Origin: Bacteroidota bacterium
GTDB lineage: Bacteria; Bacteroidota; Bacteroidia; Flavobacteriales; Flavobacteriaceae
Assembly: GCA_024278565.1 (NCBI GenBank)
Contig: JAJRSY010000313.1
Span: forward strand, 1-6,660
Reading direction: 5' to 3'
DNA length: 6,660 bases
Shown here: in pieces, positions 1 through 6,508 of the stretch
How the letters are laid out: the number at the start of each line of letters is the position of its first letter
Numbering within the stretch: position 1 is the first letter of the stretch
The notes under the pieces: model-generated
Seen by the model: only the letters and a program-made list of their open reading frames with translations
Told to the model about the DNA's origin: nothing
The model's database searches: none
Translations under genes and position numbers: made by a program

Positions 1-1
1 A

Positions 2-481
2 AATCCTATTTTGGTGGGTGTTTCATTTGGTGGCATGTTGGTACAGGAGATAGCAAGGCATATTCCCATAAAAAAAGTGATCGTTGTTTCGAGTGTCAAG
101 CACGAATCAGAACTGCCCAAACGCATGGTTTTTGCCAAATACACCAAAATTCACAAACTACTGCCCACGGGCCTGGTCAACAATATGGAGCTCCTGGCCA
201 AATATGCTTTTGGTGAGACGGTCATCAAACGCCTTGAATTGTACGAGGAGTTTCTTTCGGTAAAGGACAAATATTATTTGGATTGGTCGATAGACCAAAT
301 TGTAAACTGGAGACAAACGTATCGCCCTGATGGCCTAGTTCATATTCATGGAGATAAGGACGCCGTTTTTCCGATTGCCAATATTGAGAATTGCATAACA
401 GTGGAAAACGGCACCCACACTATGATCATTCACAGAGCCAAATGGTTTAATGAACACTTGCCCACAATTATTTTACAATAA
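2..481 (+). CDS. alpha/beta hydrolase, 3' part (5' end outside window)
   Basis: This is the C-terminal part of an alpha/beta-hydrolase-fold enzyme. The reading frame is open from the first full codon of the window, and only about 159 residues are visible. The fragment begins just before the nucleophile elbow, GVSFGG, whose serine (codon at 23-25) would be the catalytic nucleophile. The charge-relay acid is probably the second Asp of HGDKDAVFP (codon 359-361), and the catalytic His is in ENGTHTMI (codon 416-418). A full triad in the right order and spacing suggests an active hydrolase. A helical cap-like stretch rich in Lys, Leu and Tyr lies between Ser and Asp. No signal peptide can be assessed because the N-terminus is missing. 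The substrate cannot be inferred: esterases, thioesterases and C-C hydrolases all share this layout. An internal TTG at 11 is not a plausible start because the fold needs the upstream strands. Confidence 0.85.
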   Translation, partial: NPILVGVSFGGMLVQEIARHIPIKKVIVVSSVKHESELPKRMVFAKYTKIHKLLPTGLVNNMELLAKYAFGETVIKRLELYEEFLSVKDKYYLDWSIDQIVNWRQTYRPDGLVHIHGDKDAVFPIANIENCITVENGTHTMIIHRAKWFNEHLPTIILQ

Positions 482-488
482 TAAAGTT

Positions 489-519
489 GTATTATTAACT
501 TTGAATGGGTATTATTAAC
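489..519. repeat. 11-bp direct repeat, copies 20 bp apart
   Basis: GTATTATTAAC occurs at 489-499 and again at 509-519, just after the hydrolase stop codon. The 20-bp offset is close to two DNA helical turns. Between the copies, TAACTTTG (496-503) fits the Bacteroidota -7 box TAnnTTTG, but no TTG sits at the usual -33 distance. A promoter here for the transglycosylase gene is therefore only a weak possibility. The repeat could also be chance in AT-rich DNA. Confidence 0.35.
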
Positions 520-578
520 ATGGCGAGAATAGACTAATAGACGGCAGACCTTGGACGTGTTGATTTTTAGTAAGTTGA

Positions 579-601
579 ACCCGCCTGTCGAACGGGTGGG
601 T
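579..601. repeat. GC-rich intergenic hairpin
   Basis: ACCCGCCTGT (579-588) can pair with ACGGGTGGGT (592-601) around the 3-base loop CGA, giving a 10-bp stem with two G.T pairs. It lies in the 205-base gap (482-686) between the hydrolase and the transglycosylase. No T-run follows, so it is not a standard intrinsic terminator. The sequence resembles the CCTGCC/GGCAGG palindromes elsewhere in the window (3111-3127, 6403-6418, 6489-6508). It is probably a diverged member of one dispersed repeat family. The rest of the gap shows no gene and no convincing promoter. Confidence 0.55.
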
Positions 602-686
602 AAACTGGATGGGCAGGTTTAAAATTCTAAACTATATCCGCCAGATTAAATAAATTGAAGGACTATATCAATAAAAACAGAAACAA

Positions 687-1640
687 ATGAAGATTTTAAA
701 AAATTTATTGATGCTCTTGGGTATTATTTTGGTGGTAAGTACTTTGGTATTTGCTGTACAAAATAAGGTTGGTGATACCAATGGTTCAGACGACGCTTCA
801 GATGGAAAAGATAAACATGTATCCGAAGGGTATAGTATTTCTGCCATTGATATTCCGGAGAATCTGAATTTTGCCGGCGAAATGGTTCCTTTGAACGATC
901 CCGAGGTAATGGAGCGTGTAGATAGGGAGTTTCTAGTAAACACCTACTGGCAGTCCAATGCCATTTTGTTGATGAAACGGGCCCATAAGTACTTTCCTAT
1001 TATCGAACCAATTTTGGCAAAAAATGGCATCCCCGATGATTTTAAGTACCTGGCGGTCGCTGAAAGTGGACTCGATAATGTAGTGTCAAGGGCTGGTGCT
1101 ACCGGTTTTTGGCAGATTATGAAAGCTACGGGCAAACAATACGGCCTAGAGATCAATGCCAATGTTGATGAACGTTATCATCTTGAAAAATCTACCGAAG
1201 TCGCTTGTAGATATTTGAACAAGTATAAAAAGAAATACGGAAATTGGACGCTTGCTGCAGCTTCCTATAACGCTGGCACAGGTTCTATCGATAAGTACTT
1301 GGGTATACAGCAAGTAGATGCCTATTACGACCTTTTATTGGGGCAAGAGACGGGTAGGTATGTTTTTCGAATCATGGCCATAAAAGAGATATTGAGCCAT
1401 CCTGGAAAATATGGCTTTGATTTAGAGACAGAAGATCTGTATTCTGCCGTACCCACGTTTAAGGTTGAGGTCGATAAACCGGTTTTGAGTTTTGCGACTT
1501 TTGCCAAGCAGTACGAAATCAACTATAAGATATTAAAAAGACATAACCCTTGGTTGCGAGAAGCGCATCTTAACAACAAATCGGGTAAAAAATATACGAT
1601 TGAAATTCCCAATAAAGGATTTTATAAGACTGGACCTTAA
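687..1640 (+). CDS. membrane-associated lytic murein transglycosylase, MltD-like (GH23)
   Basis: This 317-residue protein probably cleaves the MurNAc-GlcNAc bond of peptidoglycan to form 1,6-anhydro-MurNAc ends, acting in the periplasm. Residues 7-24 form a hydrophobic signal or anchor segment after MKILKN. There is no lipobox Cys, so it is either secreted or anchored by this helix. The catalytic SLT domain spans roughly residues 100-225. It has motif I AVAESGLD with the catalytic Glu at 126, motif II SRAGATGFWQIM (134-145) and motif III AAASYNAG (190-197). The C-terminus (about 268-312, around SFATFAKQYEIN...LKRHNPWL and ending KYTIEIP) looks like one degenerate LysM-type glycan-binding module. 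E. coli MltD is longer and has clear LysM repeats, so the family call is firmer than the MltD name. The ATG at 687 follows an A-rich leader with no Shine-Dalgarno sequence, usual in this phylum. It is convergent with the TPR gene, with 14 bases between the stops. Confidence 0.88.
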   Translation: MKILKNLLMLLGIILVVSTLVFAVQNKVGDTNGSDDASDGKDKHVSEGYSISAIDIPENLNFAGEMVPLNDPEVMERVDREFLVNTYWQSNAILLMKRAHKYFPIIEPILAKNGIPDDFKYLAVAESGLDNVVSRAGATGFWQIMKATGKQYGLEINANVDERYHLEKSTEVACRYLNKYKKKYGNWTLAAASYNAGTGSIDKYLGIQQVDAYYDLLLGQETGRYVFRIMAIKEILSHPGKYGFDLETEDLYSAVPTFKVEVDKPVLSFATFAKQYEINYKILKRHNPWLREAHLNNKSGKKYTIEIPNKGFYKTGP

Positions 1641-1654
1641 TATATGGCTCTTCC

Positions 1655-2170
1655 CTAGATTTTCTTCATCTGTTGCTTCATCATCTTGATCTGTTCTTTG
1701 AGCATATCATTTTTATCGAGCTTTTTTGCCTCGTTCAAAAGCATGGTTGCCTCTCTTTTACGACGTTTTTGCATCGCAATGCCAGCAAGGCTCAATTTGG
1801 CCATGGCAAGGTCATAGTCCATCGTTAACCCGAATTTCAGTGCTTTTTTAAAATATTTTTCGGCCTGGGTAAGGTTGGTCTGTGAAAAAATGATTCCGTA
1901 TAAATAGTTATAGTACCCTTGTTGTTTTAAGGTAAGTGCCGTTTCGGGATTGGTTATTTTGCCCAACCATTTTTGAGTACCGGCAAGGTCTTGTTTCCTC
2001 ATCCGAAGAAAAGCCAATAAGATCATCTCGTTCCTGAAATACAGAAATATGAAAACCAATGAAATTGATATCAAGAATATGCCATTGCCAATATTTCCTT
2101 CGATAAATTGATAAACGGCGTAGGCGATGATAAGACCTGCAATGATTAGTTTAAAAATTTTATTGAACAT
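1655..2170 (-). CDS. membrane-anchored TPR-like protein of unknown function
   Basis: This is a 171-residue protein that I cannot assign to a characterised family. The N-terminus has two hydrophobic helices, about residues 5-23 and 27-45, joined by a short loop (EGNIGN). Both ends would then lie on the same side of the membrane, probably cytoplasmic because positive charges follow the second helix. The remaining ~125 residues are predicted helical with a tetratricopeptide-like pattern. The best unit is around residues 86-116 (GYYNYLYGIIFSQTNLTQAE, then YFKKALKFG), and a second lies around AMAKLSLAGIAMQKRRKREA to EAKKLD. The tail is a basic, Met-rich helix (KMMKQQMKK). Its ATG lies 1 base after the stop of the upstream DUF6263-like gene. 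A purine-rich AAAGAG (complement of 2175-2180) inside the end of that gene can serve as its ribosome site, so the two are probably co-transcribed and translationally coupled. A scaffold or assembly role is only an inference. Confidence 0.78.
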   Translation of the reverse strand: MFNKIFKLIIAGLIIAYAVYQFIEGNIGNGIFLISISLVFIFLYFRNEMILLAFLRMRKQDLAGTQKWLGKITNPETALTLKQQGYYNYLYGIIFSQTNLTQAEKYFKKALKFGLTMDYDLAMAKLSLAGIAMQKRRKREATMLLNEAKKLDKNDMLKEQIKMMKQQMKKI

Positions 2171-2171
2171 G

Positions 2172-3056
2172 CTACTCTTTGATTAATTGGTAGGTGATTG
2201 TTGATTTTATGGTTGTTGGAATATCTTGATCGCTCATTTGGGGCATTTTAGAAATGCCCTTTGACTCGCCCTTTACGGTCATCATTGATATAAAACCTGA
2301 GGCTCGGTCGGTTTTTATTTCGGTATCCTGGGTTCCTGTAAGGGCCATAGTGGTTACGGCTTCGGTAACGCTCATAGTTATTTCAGCTTTACCTCTTATT
2401 AGGGCTTCGGTATCTGTAATTTCAATCAAAGACCATGTATTCCTGGCATTGAGTTTTCCAGTATACTCATTCTGCCATGTATCACCGATATTCACCCTTT
2501 CGGTAGTATAGATAAAGGTCATTTGTTTGTAATTGTTTGAAAGTGCCTCGGACCCGAACTCTTTTTCAAGTGATTTTTTCATCAAGTTCTTTGAAAACCC
2601 ATCTTCGATACCAGAAGCATTTGCCATTTTTGCCACTAGGCTATCACCACCAACAACTTTAAGAATATCTCCGGTTTTTGATAAGGTCAGTTCAACAGGG
2701 GTGTTCAACAAACTATTAAAAATTTGCGATTGCATAGCGTCTTCAGATACTTCTTTGGCTTTTACGTTCATCAGCTCACCTTGTATACTTGAAATCATTT
2801 TAAGGTTAAGGTCTTTGAATGTAAGTGCAATTTGATAGCTATCTTCTTTTTCTTCCAACACCCTGAATTCGAGAACGCCGTTCAGGCTGTTGGTCAGCTC
2901 ATGGGTGGCGCCATCAACGTCTTGAACAATGACCTGTTCGGCATTTTGCTGTACGGTAAACACATCACCTTCTTTTAGGTCATACTCTAAAACTGTTTGT
3001 GCTAACAGGATGGAAGAACTGAGTAAAAAAAGAATAAGGGTATAAATCAATCTCAT
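2172..3056 (-). CDS. exported DUF6263-like protein
   Basis: This 294-residue protein has a classical type I signal peptide: MR, a hydrophobic core at 3-18, and SSILLAQ with likely cleavage near residues 19-20. The mature protein should be periplasmic or outer-membrane-associated, with no lipobox Cys and no further membrane helix. It is mostly alternating beta-strand sequence (LEYDLKEGDVFTV, GVLEFRVLEEKEDSYQIALTF, IGDTWQNEYTGKL, TYQLIKE). A helical segment lies in the middle, about residues 130-170 (SLVAKMANASGIEDGFSKNL). This pattern matches what I remember of DUF6263, a Bacteroidota family with no known function. The assignment is from memory of the pattern, not from a search. It is the first gene of a two-gene minus-strand unit with the TPR-like protein. 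A -7 box lies at 3091-3098, and the ATG at 3056 has an AT-rich leader without a Shine-Dalgarno sequence. No catalytic motif is visible, which fits a binding or structural role. Confidence 0.72.
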   Translation of the reverse strand: MRLIYTLILFLLSSSILLAQTVLEYDLKEGDVFTVQQNAEQVIVQDVDGATHELTNSLNGVLEFRVLEEKEDSYQIALTFKDLNLKMISSIQGELMNVKAKEVSEDAMQSQIFNSLLNTPVELTLSKTGDILKVVGGDSLVAKMANASGIEDGFSKNLMKKSLEKEFGSEALSNNYKQMTFIYTTERVNIGDTWQNEYTGKLNARNTWSLIEITDTEALIRGKAEITMSVTEAVTTMALTGTQDTEIKTDRASGFISMMTVKGESKGISKMPQMSDQDIPTTIKSTITYQLIKE

Positions 3057-3090
3057 TTATCGAAGATTTTATGCTTAAACGGGGTTTGGG

Positions 3091-3098
3091 CAAAAGTA
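3091..3098 (-). promoter_or_regulatory. Bacteroidota -7 box of the DUF6263-like/TPR operon
   Basis: On the minus strand this reads TACTTTTG, an exact fit to the Bacteroidota sigma-A -7 box TAnnTTTG, in the context TTGTTACTTTTGCCC. Transcription would start near 3085, leaving a leader of about 30 bases before the ATG at 3056. No TTG lies at the preferred ~19-base spacing. The region where the -33 element should be is occupied by the palindrome at 3111-3127. Confidence 0.6.
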
Positions 3099-3110
3099 AC
3101 AAAAACCAAC

Positions 3111-3127
3111 TTGCCGATGGCAGGCAA
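3111..3127. repeat. palindrome between divergent promoters
   Basis: TTGCCGATGGCAGGCAA can fold either as TTGCC/GGCAA with a 7-base loop or as TGCC/GGCA around GAT. It lies between the minus-strand -7 box (3091-3098) and the plus-strand rpmH promoter (from 3155), across the expected -33 region of the minus-strand gene. It shares the core TGCCG..GGCAGGCA with the GC-rich palindromes at 6403-6418 and 6489-6508. It may be a decayed repeat copy or an operator-like site. Confidence 0.45.
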
Positions 3128-3154
3128 TCTTGAGAAATATTTTTTATATTGTAC

Positions 3155-3184
3155 TTGCCAAAGTAAAAACTCTTTGTATATTTG
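3155..3184 (+). promoter_or_regulatory. rpmH promoter (-33 TTG / -7 TATATTTG)
   Basis: TTG at 3155-3157 and TATATTTG at 3177-3184 are separated by 19 bases. This is the optimal arrangement of the Bacteroidota housekeeping promoter TTG-N19-TAnnTTTG. Transcription should begin around 3190, giving a leader of about 50 bases before the rpmH ATG. Its strength is consistent with a ribosomal protein gene. Confidence 0.82.
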
Positions 3185-3226
3185 CGCCCAGTTTTGCAGG
3201 TCGTTCTGCTTTACATTGCAACAACG

Positions 3227-3233
3227 AAAAGGA
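3227..3233 (+). promoter_or_regulatory. Shine-Dalgarno site of rpmH
   Basis: AAAAGGA lies 7 bases before the ATG at 3241. This purine-rich site stands out among the mostly SD-less starts of the window. It supports 3241 as the start over the in-frame upstream extension, which would run through the promoter. Confidence 0.65.
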
Positions 3234-3240
3234 TTTTAAA

Positions 3241-3408
3241 ATGCCAGGTAAAAAAAGGACATACCAGCCATCAAAAAGAAAGAGAAGAAACAAACATGGT
3301 TTTAGAGAGCGTATGGCTTCTGTAAGCGGAAGAAAGGTTCTTGCCCGACGTAGGGCAAAAGGACGAAAAAAACTTTCTGTATCATCTGAGACCAGACACA
3401 AAAAATAA
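3241..3408 (+). CDS. rpmH: 50S ribosomal protein L34
   Basis: This 55-residue, extremely basic protein of the large ribosomal subunit is unmistakable. It has the family signature KRTYQPSKRKRRNKHGFRER at residues 5-24 and then GRKVLARRRAKGRKKLSVS at 30-48. Most bacterial L34 proteins are about 44-50 residues. The small excess comes from the N-terminal MPG and a C-terminal tail SETRHKK, which I believe is usual in Flavobacteriia. The start is fixed by a strong SD site and by the promoter, which overlaps any longer in-frame version. In many bacteria rpmH sits beside rnpA and dnaA. Here it is instead a single-gene unit, with its own promoter and an intrinsic terminator, placed upstream of carB. 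Confidence 0.97.
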   Translation: MPGKKRTYQPSKRKRRNKHGFRERMASVSGRKVLARRRAKGRKKLSVSSETRHKK

Positions 3409-3432
3409 TGATTGTATTTTTTTAAAATATTT

Positions 3433-3469
3433 AAGGTGTTACTTTTTCGAAAGTAGCACCTTTTTTTTT
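3433..3469 (+). terminator. intrinsic terminator of rpmH
   Basis: AAGGTGTTACTTT (3433-3445) pairs with AAAGTAGCACCTT (3450-3462) around the tetraloop TTCG (3446-3449). There is one T.G wobble in a 13-bp stem. Nine T residues (3461-3469) follow directly. It begins 24 bases after the rpmH stop and ends 33 bases before the carB start. Confidence 0.92.
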
Positions 3470-3502
3470 GACCTTTAATCCCCAAAATAACTATTAGTTA
3501 GA

Positions 3503-6355
3503 ATGCCCAAAAGAAAAGATTTAAATTCCGTTTTGATTATTGGTTCCGGTCCTATTGTGATCGGGCAGGCCTGTGAGTTCGATTATGCCGGTTCGCAATC
3601 GTTGCGTTCTATGAGTGAAGAGGGTATTGAGACCGTCTTGATCAATAGCAACCCGGCTACCATTATGACAGACCCTTCAATGGCCGATCATGTGTATTTA
3701 AAACCATTGACCACAAAATCGATTGTCGAGATACTGACCGAGCACCCCCAAATCGATGCGGTACTGCCCACCATGGGAGGGCAGACGGCCTTGAACCTAT
3801 GTATTGAGGCCGATGAAAAGGGAATCTGGAAAGATTTTGAAGTCGAACTTATAGGCGTGGATATCAATGCCATAAACATTACTGAAGATAGGGAACAATT
3901 TCGCGAGCTGATGTTGAAAATAGGTGTTGGTATGGCTCCCCAAATGACGGCAACCTCATTTTTAAAGGGTAAGGAGATAGCCCAAGAATTTGGTTTTCCG
4001 TTGGTGATACGGGCATCTTATACCCTAGGTGGTGCTGGTGCTTCGATTGTATACAAACCCGAAGATTTTGATGAGCTGTTAAGTATAGGTCTTGAGGTAT
4101 CGCCCATACATGAAGTGATGATCGATAAGGCTTTGATGGGATGGAAGGAATATGAGCTCGAACTACTTCGTGACAAGAACGATAATGTGGTCATTATCTG
4201 TGCCATTGAGAATATGGATCCCATGGGCATACATACGGGTGATTCGATTACCGTTGCGCCAACAATGACCCTTTCAGACACCACCTATCAAAGAATGCGT
4301 GATATGGCAATCAAAATGATGCGCAGTATCGGTGATTTTGCAGGTGGGTGCAATGTGCAGTTTGCCGTCAGTCCTGATGAAAAGGAAGATATTATTGCAA
4401 TCGAGATCAACCCAAGGGTTTCAAGGTCATCGGCATTGGCATCGAAGGCAACGGGGTACCCCATTGCCAAAATAGCGACAAAACTTGCCATAGGATATCA
4501 TTTGGACGAGCTTCAAAATCAAATCACCAAATCAACATCGGCTCTGTTCGAGCCAACGTTGGATTATGTAATCGTAAAGATACCCCGATGGAACTTCGAT
4601 AAATTTGAAGGTTCTGACCGTAGTTTAGGGCTGCAAATGAAATCGGTGGGCGAGGTAATGGGCATTGGGCGTTCTTTTCAAGAAGCCCTGCACAAGGCAA
4701 CCCAATCGCTTGAGATCAAAAGAAACGGACTGGGCGCCGATGGAAAAGGGTACAAAGACTACGACCAGATCATCAGTAAATTGACCGTAGCTAGTTGGGA
4801 CCGTGTATTCGTGATCTATGACGCCATACAAATGGGCATTCCGTTGAGTCGCATACACGAGATCACAAAAATAGATATGTGGTTCTTGAAACAATATGAG
4901 GAGCTGCACCAACTTGAAAAAGAGATTTCAAAATATACCGTGGCCAGCCTCTCCAAAGAACTATTGCTAGAGGCCAAGCAAAAGGGCTTTGCCGATAGGC
5001 AGATCGCACACATGCTCGATTGTTATGAGAGCGAGGTGCACAATAAACGCACAGAGCTGGGCATCAACCGGGTTTACAAACTGGTAGATACCTGTGCCGC
5101 TGAGTTCAAGGCCATGACCCCTTATTACTATTCTACCTTTGAAGCTGAGATAGAAACCCCAGAGGGTGGTTTATATGTACAGAACGATAGCATTGTCACC
5201 GATAAGAAAAAAGTAGTTGTCCTGGGTTCAGGACCCAATAGAATAGGGCAGGGCATTGAGTTCGATTATTGCTGTGTGCACGGTGTACTTGCCGCTGCCG
5301 AATGCGGTTATGAGACCATAATGATCAACTGTAACCCTGAAACCGTTTCCACTGATTTTGATACGGCCGATAAATTGTATTTCGAACCTGTTTTCTGGGA
5401 ACATATCTACGATATCATCCAACACGAAAAGCCAGAAGGTGTAATTGTTCAATTGGGCGGTCAGACGGCTTTAAAGCTTGCCGAGAAATTATCGAAGTAC
5501 GGTATAAAGATTATCGGCACCAGTTTTGAATCATTGGATCTGGCCGAAGACCGGGGCAGTTTCTCGAATCTATTGCTTGAAAACGATATTCCCTTTCCCG
5601 AGTTTGGGGTTGCCGAAACCGCCGAGGAAGCTCTTAAATTATCAGATAAGCTCGATTTTCCTTTATTGGTCCGGCCTTCGTATGTATTGGGCGGTCAGGG
5701 CATGAAGATCGTTATCAATCGGGAAGAGCTTGAAAAGCATGTTGTGGATCTATTGCGGAAGATTCCGAACAACAAGCTATTGTTGGATCATTATTTAGAT
5801 GGTGCCATAGAGGCTGAGGCCGATGCCATTTGCGATGGTAAGGACGTGTATATCATAGGTATTATGGAACATATCGAGCCCTGCGGAATTCATTCAGGTG
5901 ATTCGAATGCTATGCTGCCCCCATTTAATTTAGGGGAATTTGTGATGCAGCAAATCAAAGATCACACCAAAAAAATAGCCTTGGCATTGAACACCGTAGG
6001 TTTGATAAACGTACAATTCGCCATTAAGAACGATATGGTGTATATCATAGAGGCCAACCCACGGGCATCTAGAACCGTACCCTTTATTGCCAAAGCGTAT
6101 AAAGAACCTTATGTAAACTATGCGACCAAGGTAATGTTGGGTGAGAAAAAAGTAAAGGACTTTACTTTTAATCCCCGATTAAAGGGCTATGCCATAAAAC
6201 AACCGGTCTTCTCTTTCAACAAATTTCCGAACGTAAATAAGAACCTAGGGCCTGAAATGAAGAGTACAGGTGAGAGCATTCTTTTTATTGACGATTTAAA
6301 AGATGATAAGTTTTATAATCTGTATGCTAGGCGTAAGATGTATTTGAGCAAATAG
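3503..6355 (+). CDS. carB: carbamoyl-phosphate synthase large chain, lacking the C-terminal MGS-like domain
   Basis: This 950-residue ATP-dependent synthetase makes carbamoyl phosphate from bicarbonate, ammonia (delivered by the CarA glutaminase) and two ATP, feeding pyrimidine and arginine synthesis in the cytoplasm. The first half (about 1-405) is the carboxyphosphate unit: GSGPIVIGQACEFDY at 14-28, NSNPATIMTDP, PTMGGQTALN, and metal ligands Glu301/Asn303 in EINPRVSRSSALASKATG. The oligomerisation region covers about 405-560 (KGFADRQIA, VYKLVDTCAAEF). The second ATP-grasp half starts near 568 (VLGSGPNRIGQGIEFDYCC, NCNPETVSTD), with Glu850/Asn852 in EANPRASRTVPF. After LGPEMKSTGE the protein ends with RRKMYLSK. 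E. coli CarB (1073 residues) continues here into the allosteric domain that binds ornithine and UMP; that domain is absent. The frame is intact, so this looks like a natural short form. carA is not in the window. No Shine-Dalgarno sequence or clear promoter precedes the ATG. Confidence 0.97.
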   Translation: MPKRKDLNSVLIIGSGPIVIGQACEFDYAGSQSLRSMSEEGIETVLINSNPATIMTDPSMADHVYLKPLTTKSIVEILTEHPQIDAVLPTMGGQTALNLCIEADEKGIWKDFEVELIGVDINAINITEDREQFRELMLKIGVGMAPQMTATSFLKGKEIAQEFGFPLVIRASYTLGGAGASIVYKPEDFDELLSIGLEVSPIHEVMIDKALMGWKEYELELLRDKNDNVVIICAIENMDPMGIHTGDSITVAPTMTLSDTTYQRMRDMAIKMMRSIGDFAGGCNVQFAVSPDEKEDIIAIEINPRVSRSSALASKATGYPIAKIATKLAIGYHLDELQNQITKSTSALFEPTLDYVIVKIPRWNFDKFEGSDRSLGLQMKSVGEVMGIGRSFQEALHKATQSLEIKRNGLGADGKGYKDYDQIISKLTVASWDRVFVIYDAIQMGIPLSRIHEITKIDMWFLKQYEELHQLEKEISKYTVASLSKELLLEAKQKGFADRQIAHMLDCYESEVHNKRTELGINRVYKLVDTCAAEFKAMTPYYYSTFEAEIETPEGGLYVQNDSIVTDKKKVVVLGSGPNRIGQGIEFDYCCVHGVLAAAECGYETIMINCNPETVSTDFDTADKLYFEPVFWEHIYDIIQHEKPEGVIVQLGGQTALKLAEKLSKYGIKIIGTSFESLDLAEDRGSFSNLLLENDIPFPEFGVAETAEEALKLSDKLDFPLLVRPSYVLGGQGMKIVINREELEKHVVDLLRKIPNNKLLLDHYLDGAIEAEADAICDGKDVYIIGIMEHIEPCGIHSGDSNAMLPPFNLGEFVMQQIKDHTKKIALALNTVGLINVQFAIKNDMVYIIEANPRASRTVPFIAKAYKEPYVNYATKVMLGEKKVKDFTFNPRLKGYAIKQPVFSFNKFPNVNKNLGPEMKSTGESILFIDDLKDDKFYNLYARRKMYLSK

Positions 6356-6402
6356 TCAAACTCCAATATATACTCCTGCCAAATGGAAATCCGAAATTTC
6401 TA

Positions 6403-6418
6403 CCTGCCGGCAGGCAGG
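6403..6418. repeat. GC-rich palindrome, left copy inside the element
   Basis: CCTGCCGGCAGG (6403-6414) is a perfect 12-bp palindrome extended by CAGG. The stretch 6407-6426 recurs almost unchanged as a direct repeat at 6497-6515. Confidence 0.8.
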
Positions 6419-6445
6419 CTTGGTATTTCTCCCCATACCTTCGTT

Positions 6446-6485
6446 AAAATTTATCGCCGTAGCTGAGGCTATGCCGAAAAATTTT
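6446..6485. other. central stem-loop of the palindromic element
   Basis: AAAATTTATCGCCGTAGC (6446-6463) can pair with 6468-6485 around the 4-base loop TGAG (6464-6467). The 18-position stem has 15 Watson-Crick pairs, one G.T pair and two mismatches. It forms the apex of the larger inverted repeat. Confidence 0.65.
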
Positions 6486-6488
6486 GCC

Positions 6489-6508
6489 CCTGCCTACCGG
6501 CAGGCAGG
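6489..6508. repeat. GC-rich palindrome, right copy inside the element
   Basis: CCTGCCTACCGGCAGGCAGG is a 20-base near-perfect palindrome with one A/C mismatch pair. It is the longest and cleanest member of the repeat family seen here. The left copy at 6403-6418 looks like a shortened version of it. Confidence 0.8.

Noticed and set aside
668..1522. Minus-strand open frames within the transglycosylase gene (668-943, 944-1162, 1325-1522)
   Set aside because: They are antisense to a gene with all its catalytic motifs, and their Ser/Pro-rich sequences match no family I know.
1641..1654. Shared terminator between the convergent transglycosylase and TPR genes
   Set aside because: The 14-base gap and its flanks show no stem with a T-run on either strand.
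2254..2835. Two plus-strand open frames (2254-2511, 2533-2835)
   Set aside because: Both lie wholly antisense inside the DUF6263-like gene, have no family resemblance or ribosome site, and read as shadows.
3130..3240. In-frame upstream extension of rpmH giving a 92-residue protein
   Set aside because: It runs through the well-formed promoter (3155-3184), lacks an ATG, and its residues do not resemble L34. The ATG at 3241 has its own SD site.
3144..3485. Minus-strand 113-codon open frame across rpmH
   Set aside because: It is antisense to rpmH and its terminator, and its low-complexity Phe/Leu/Arg sequence reflects the complement of Lys/Arg codons.
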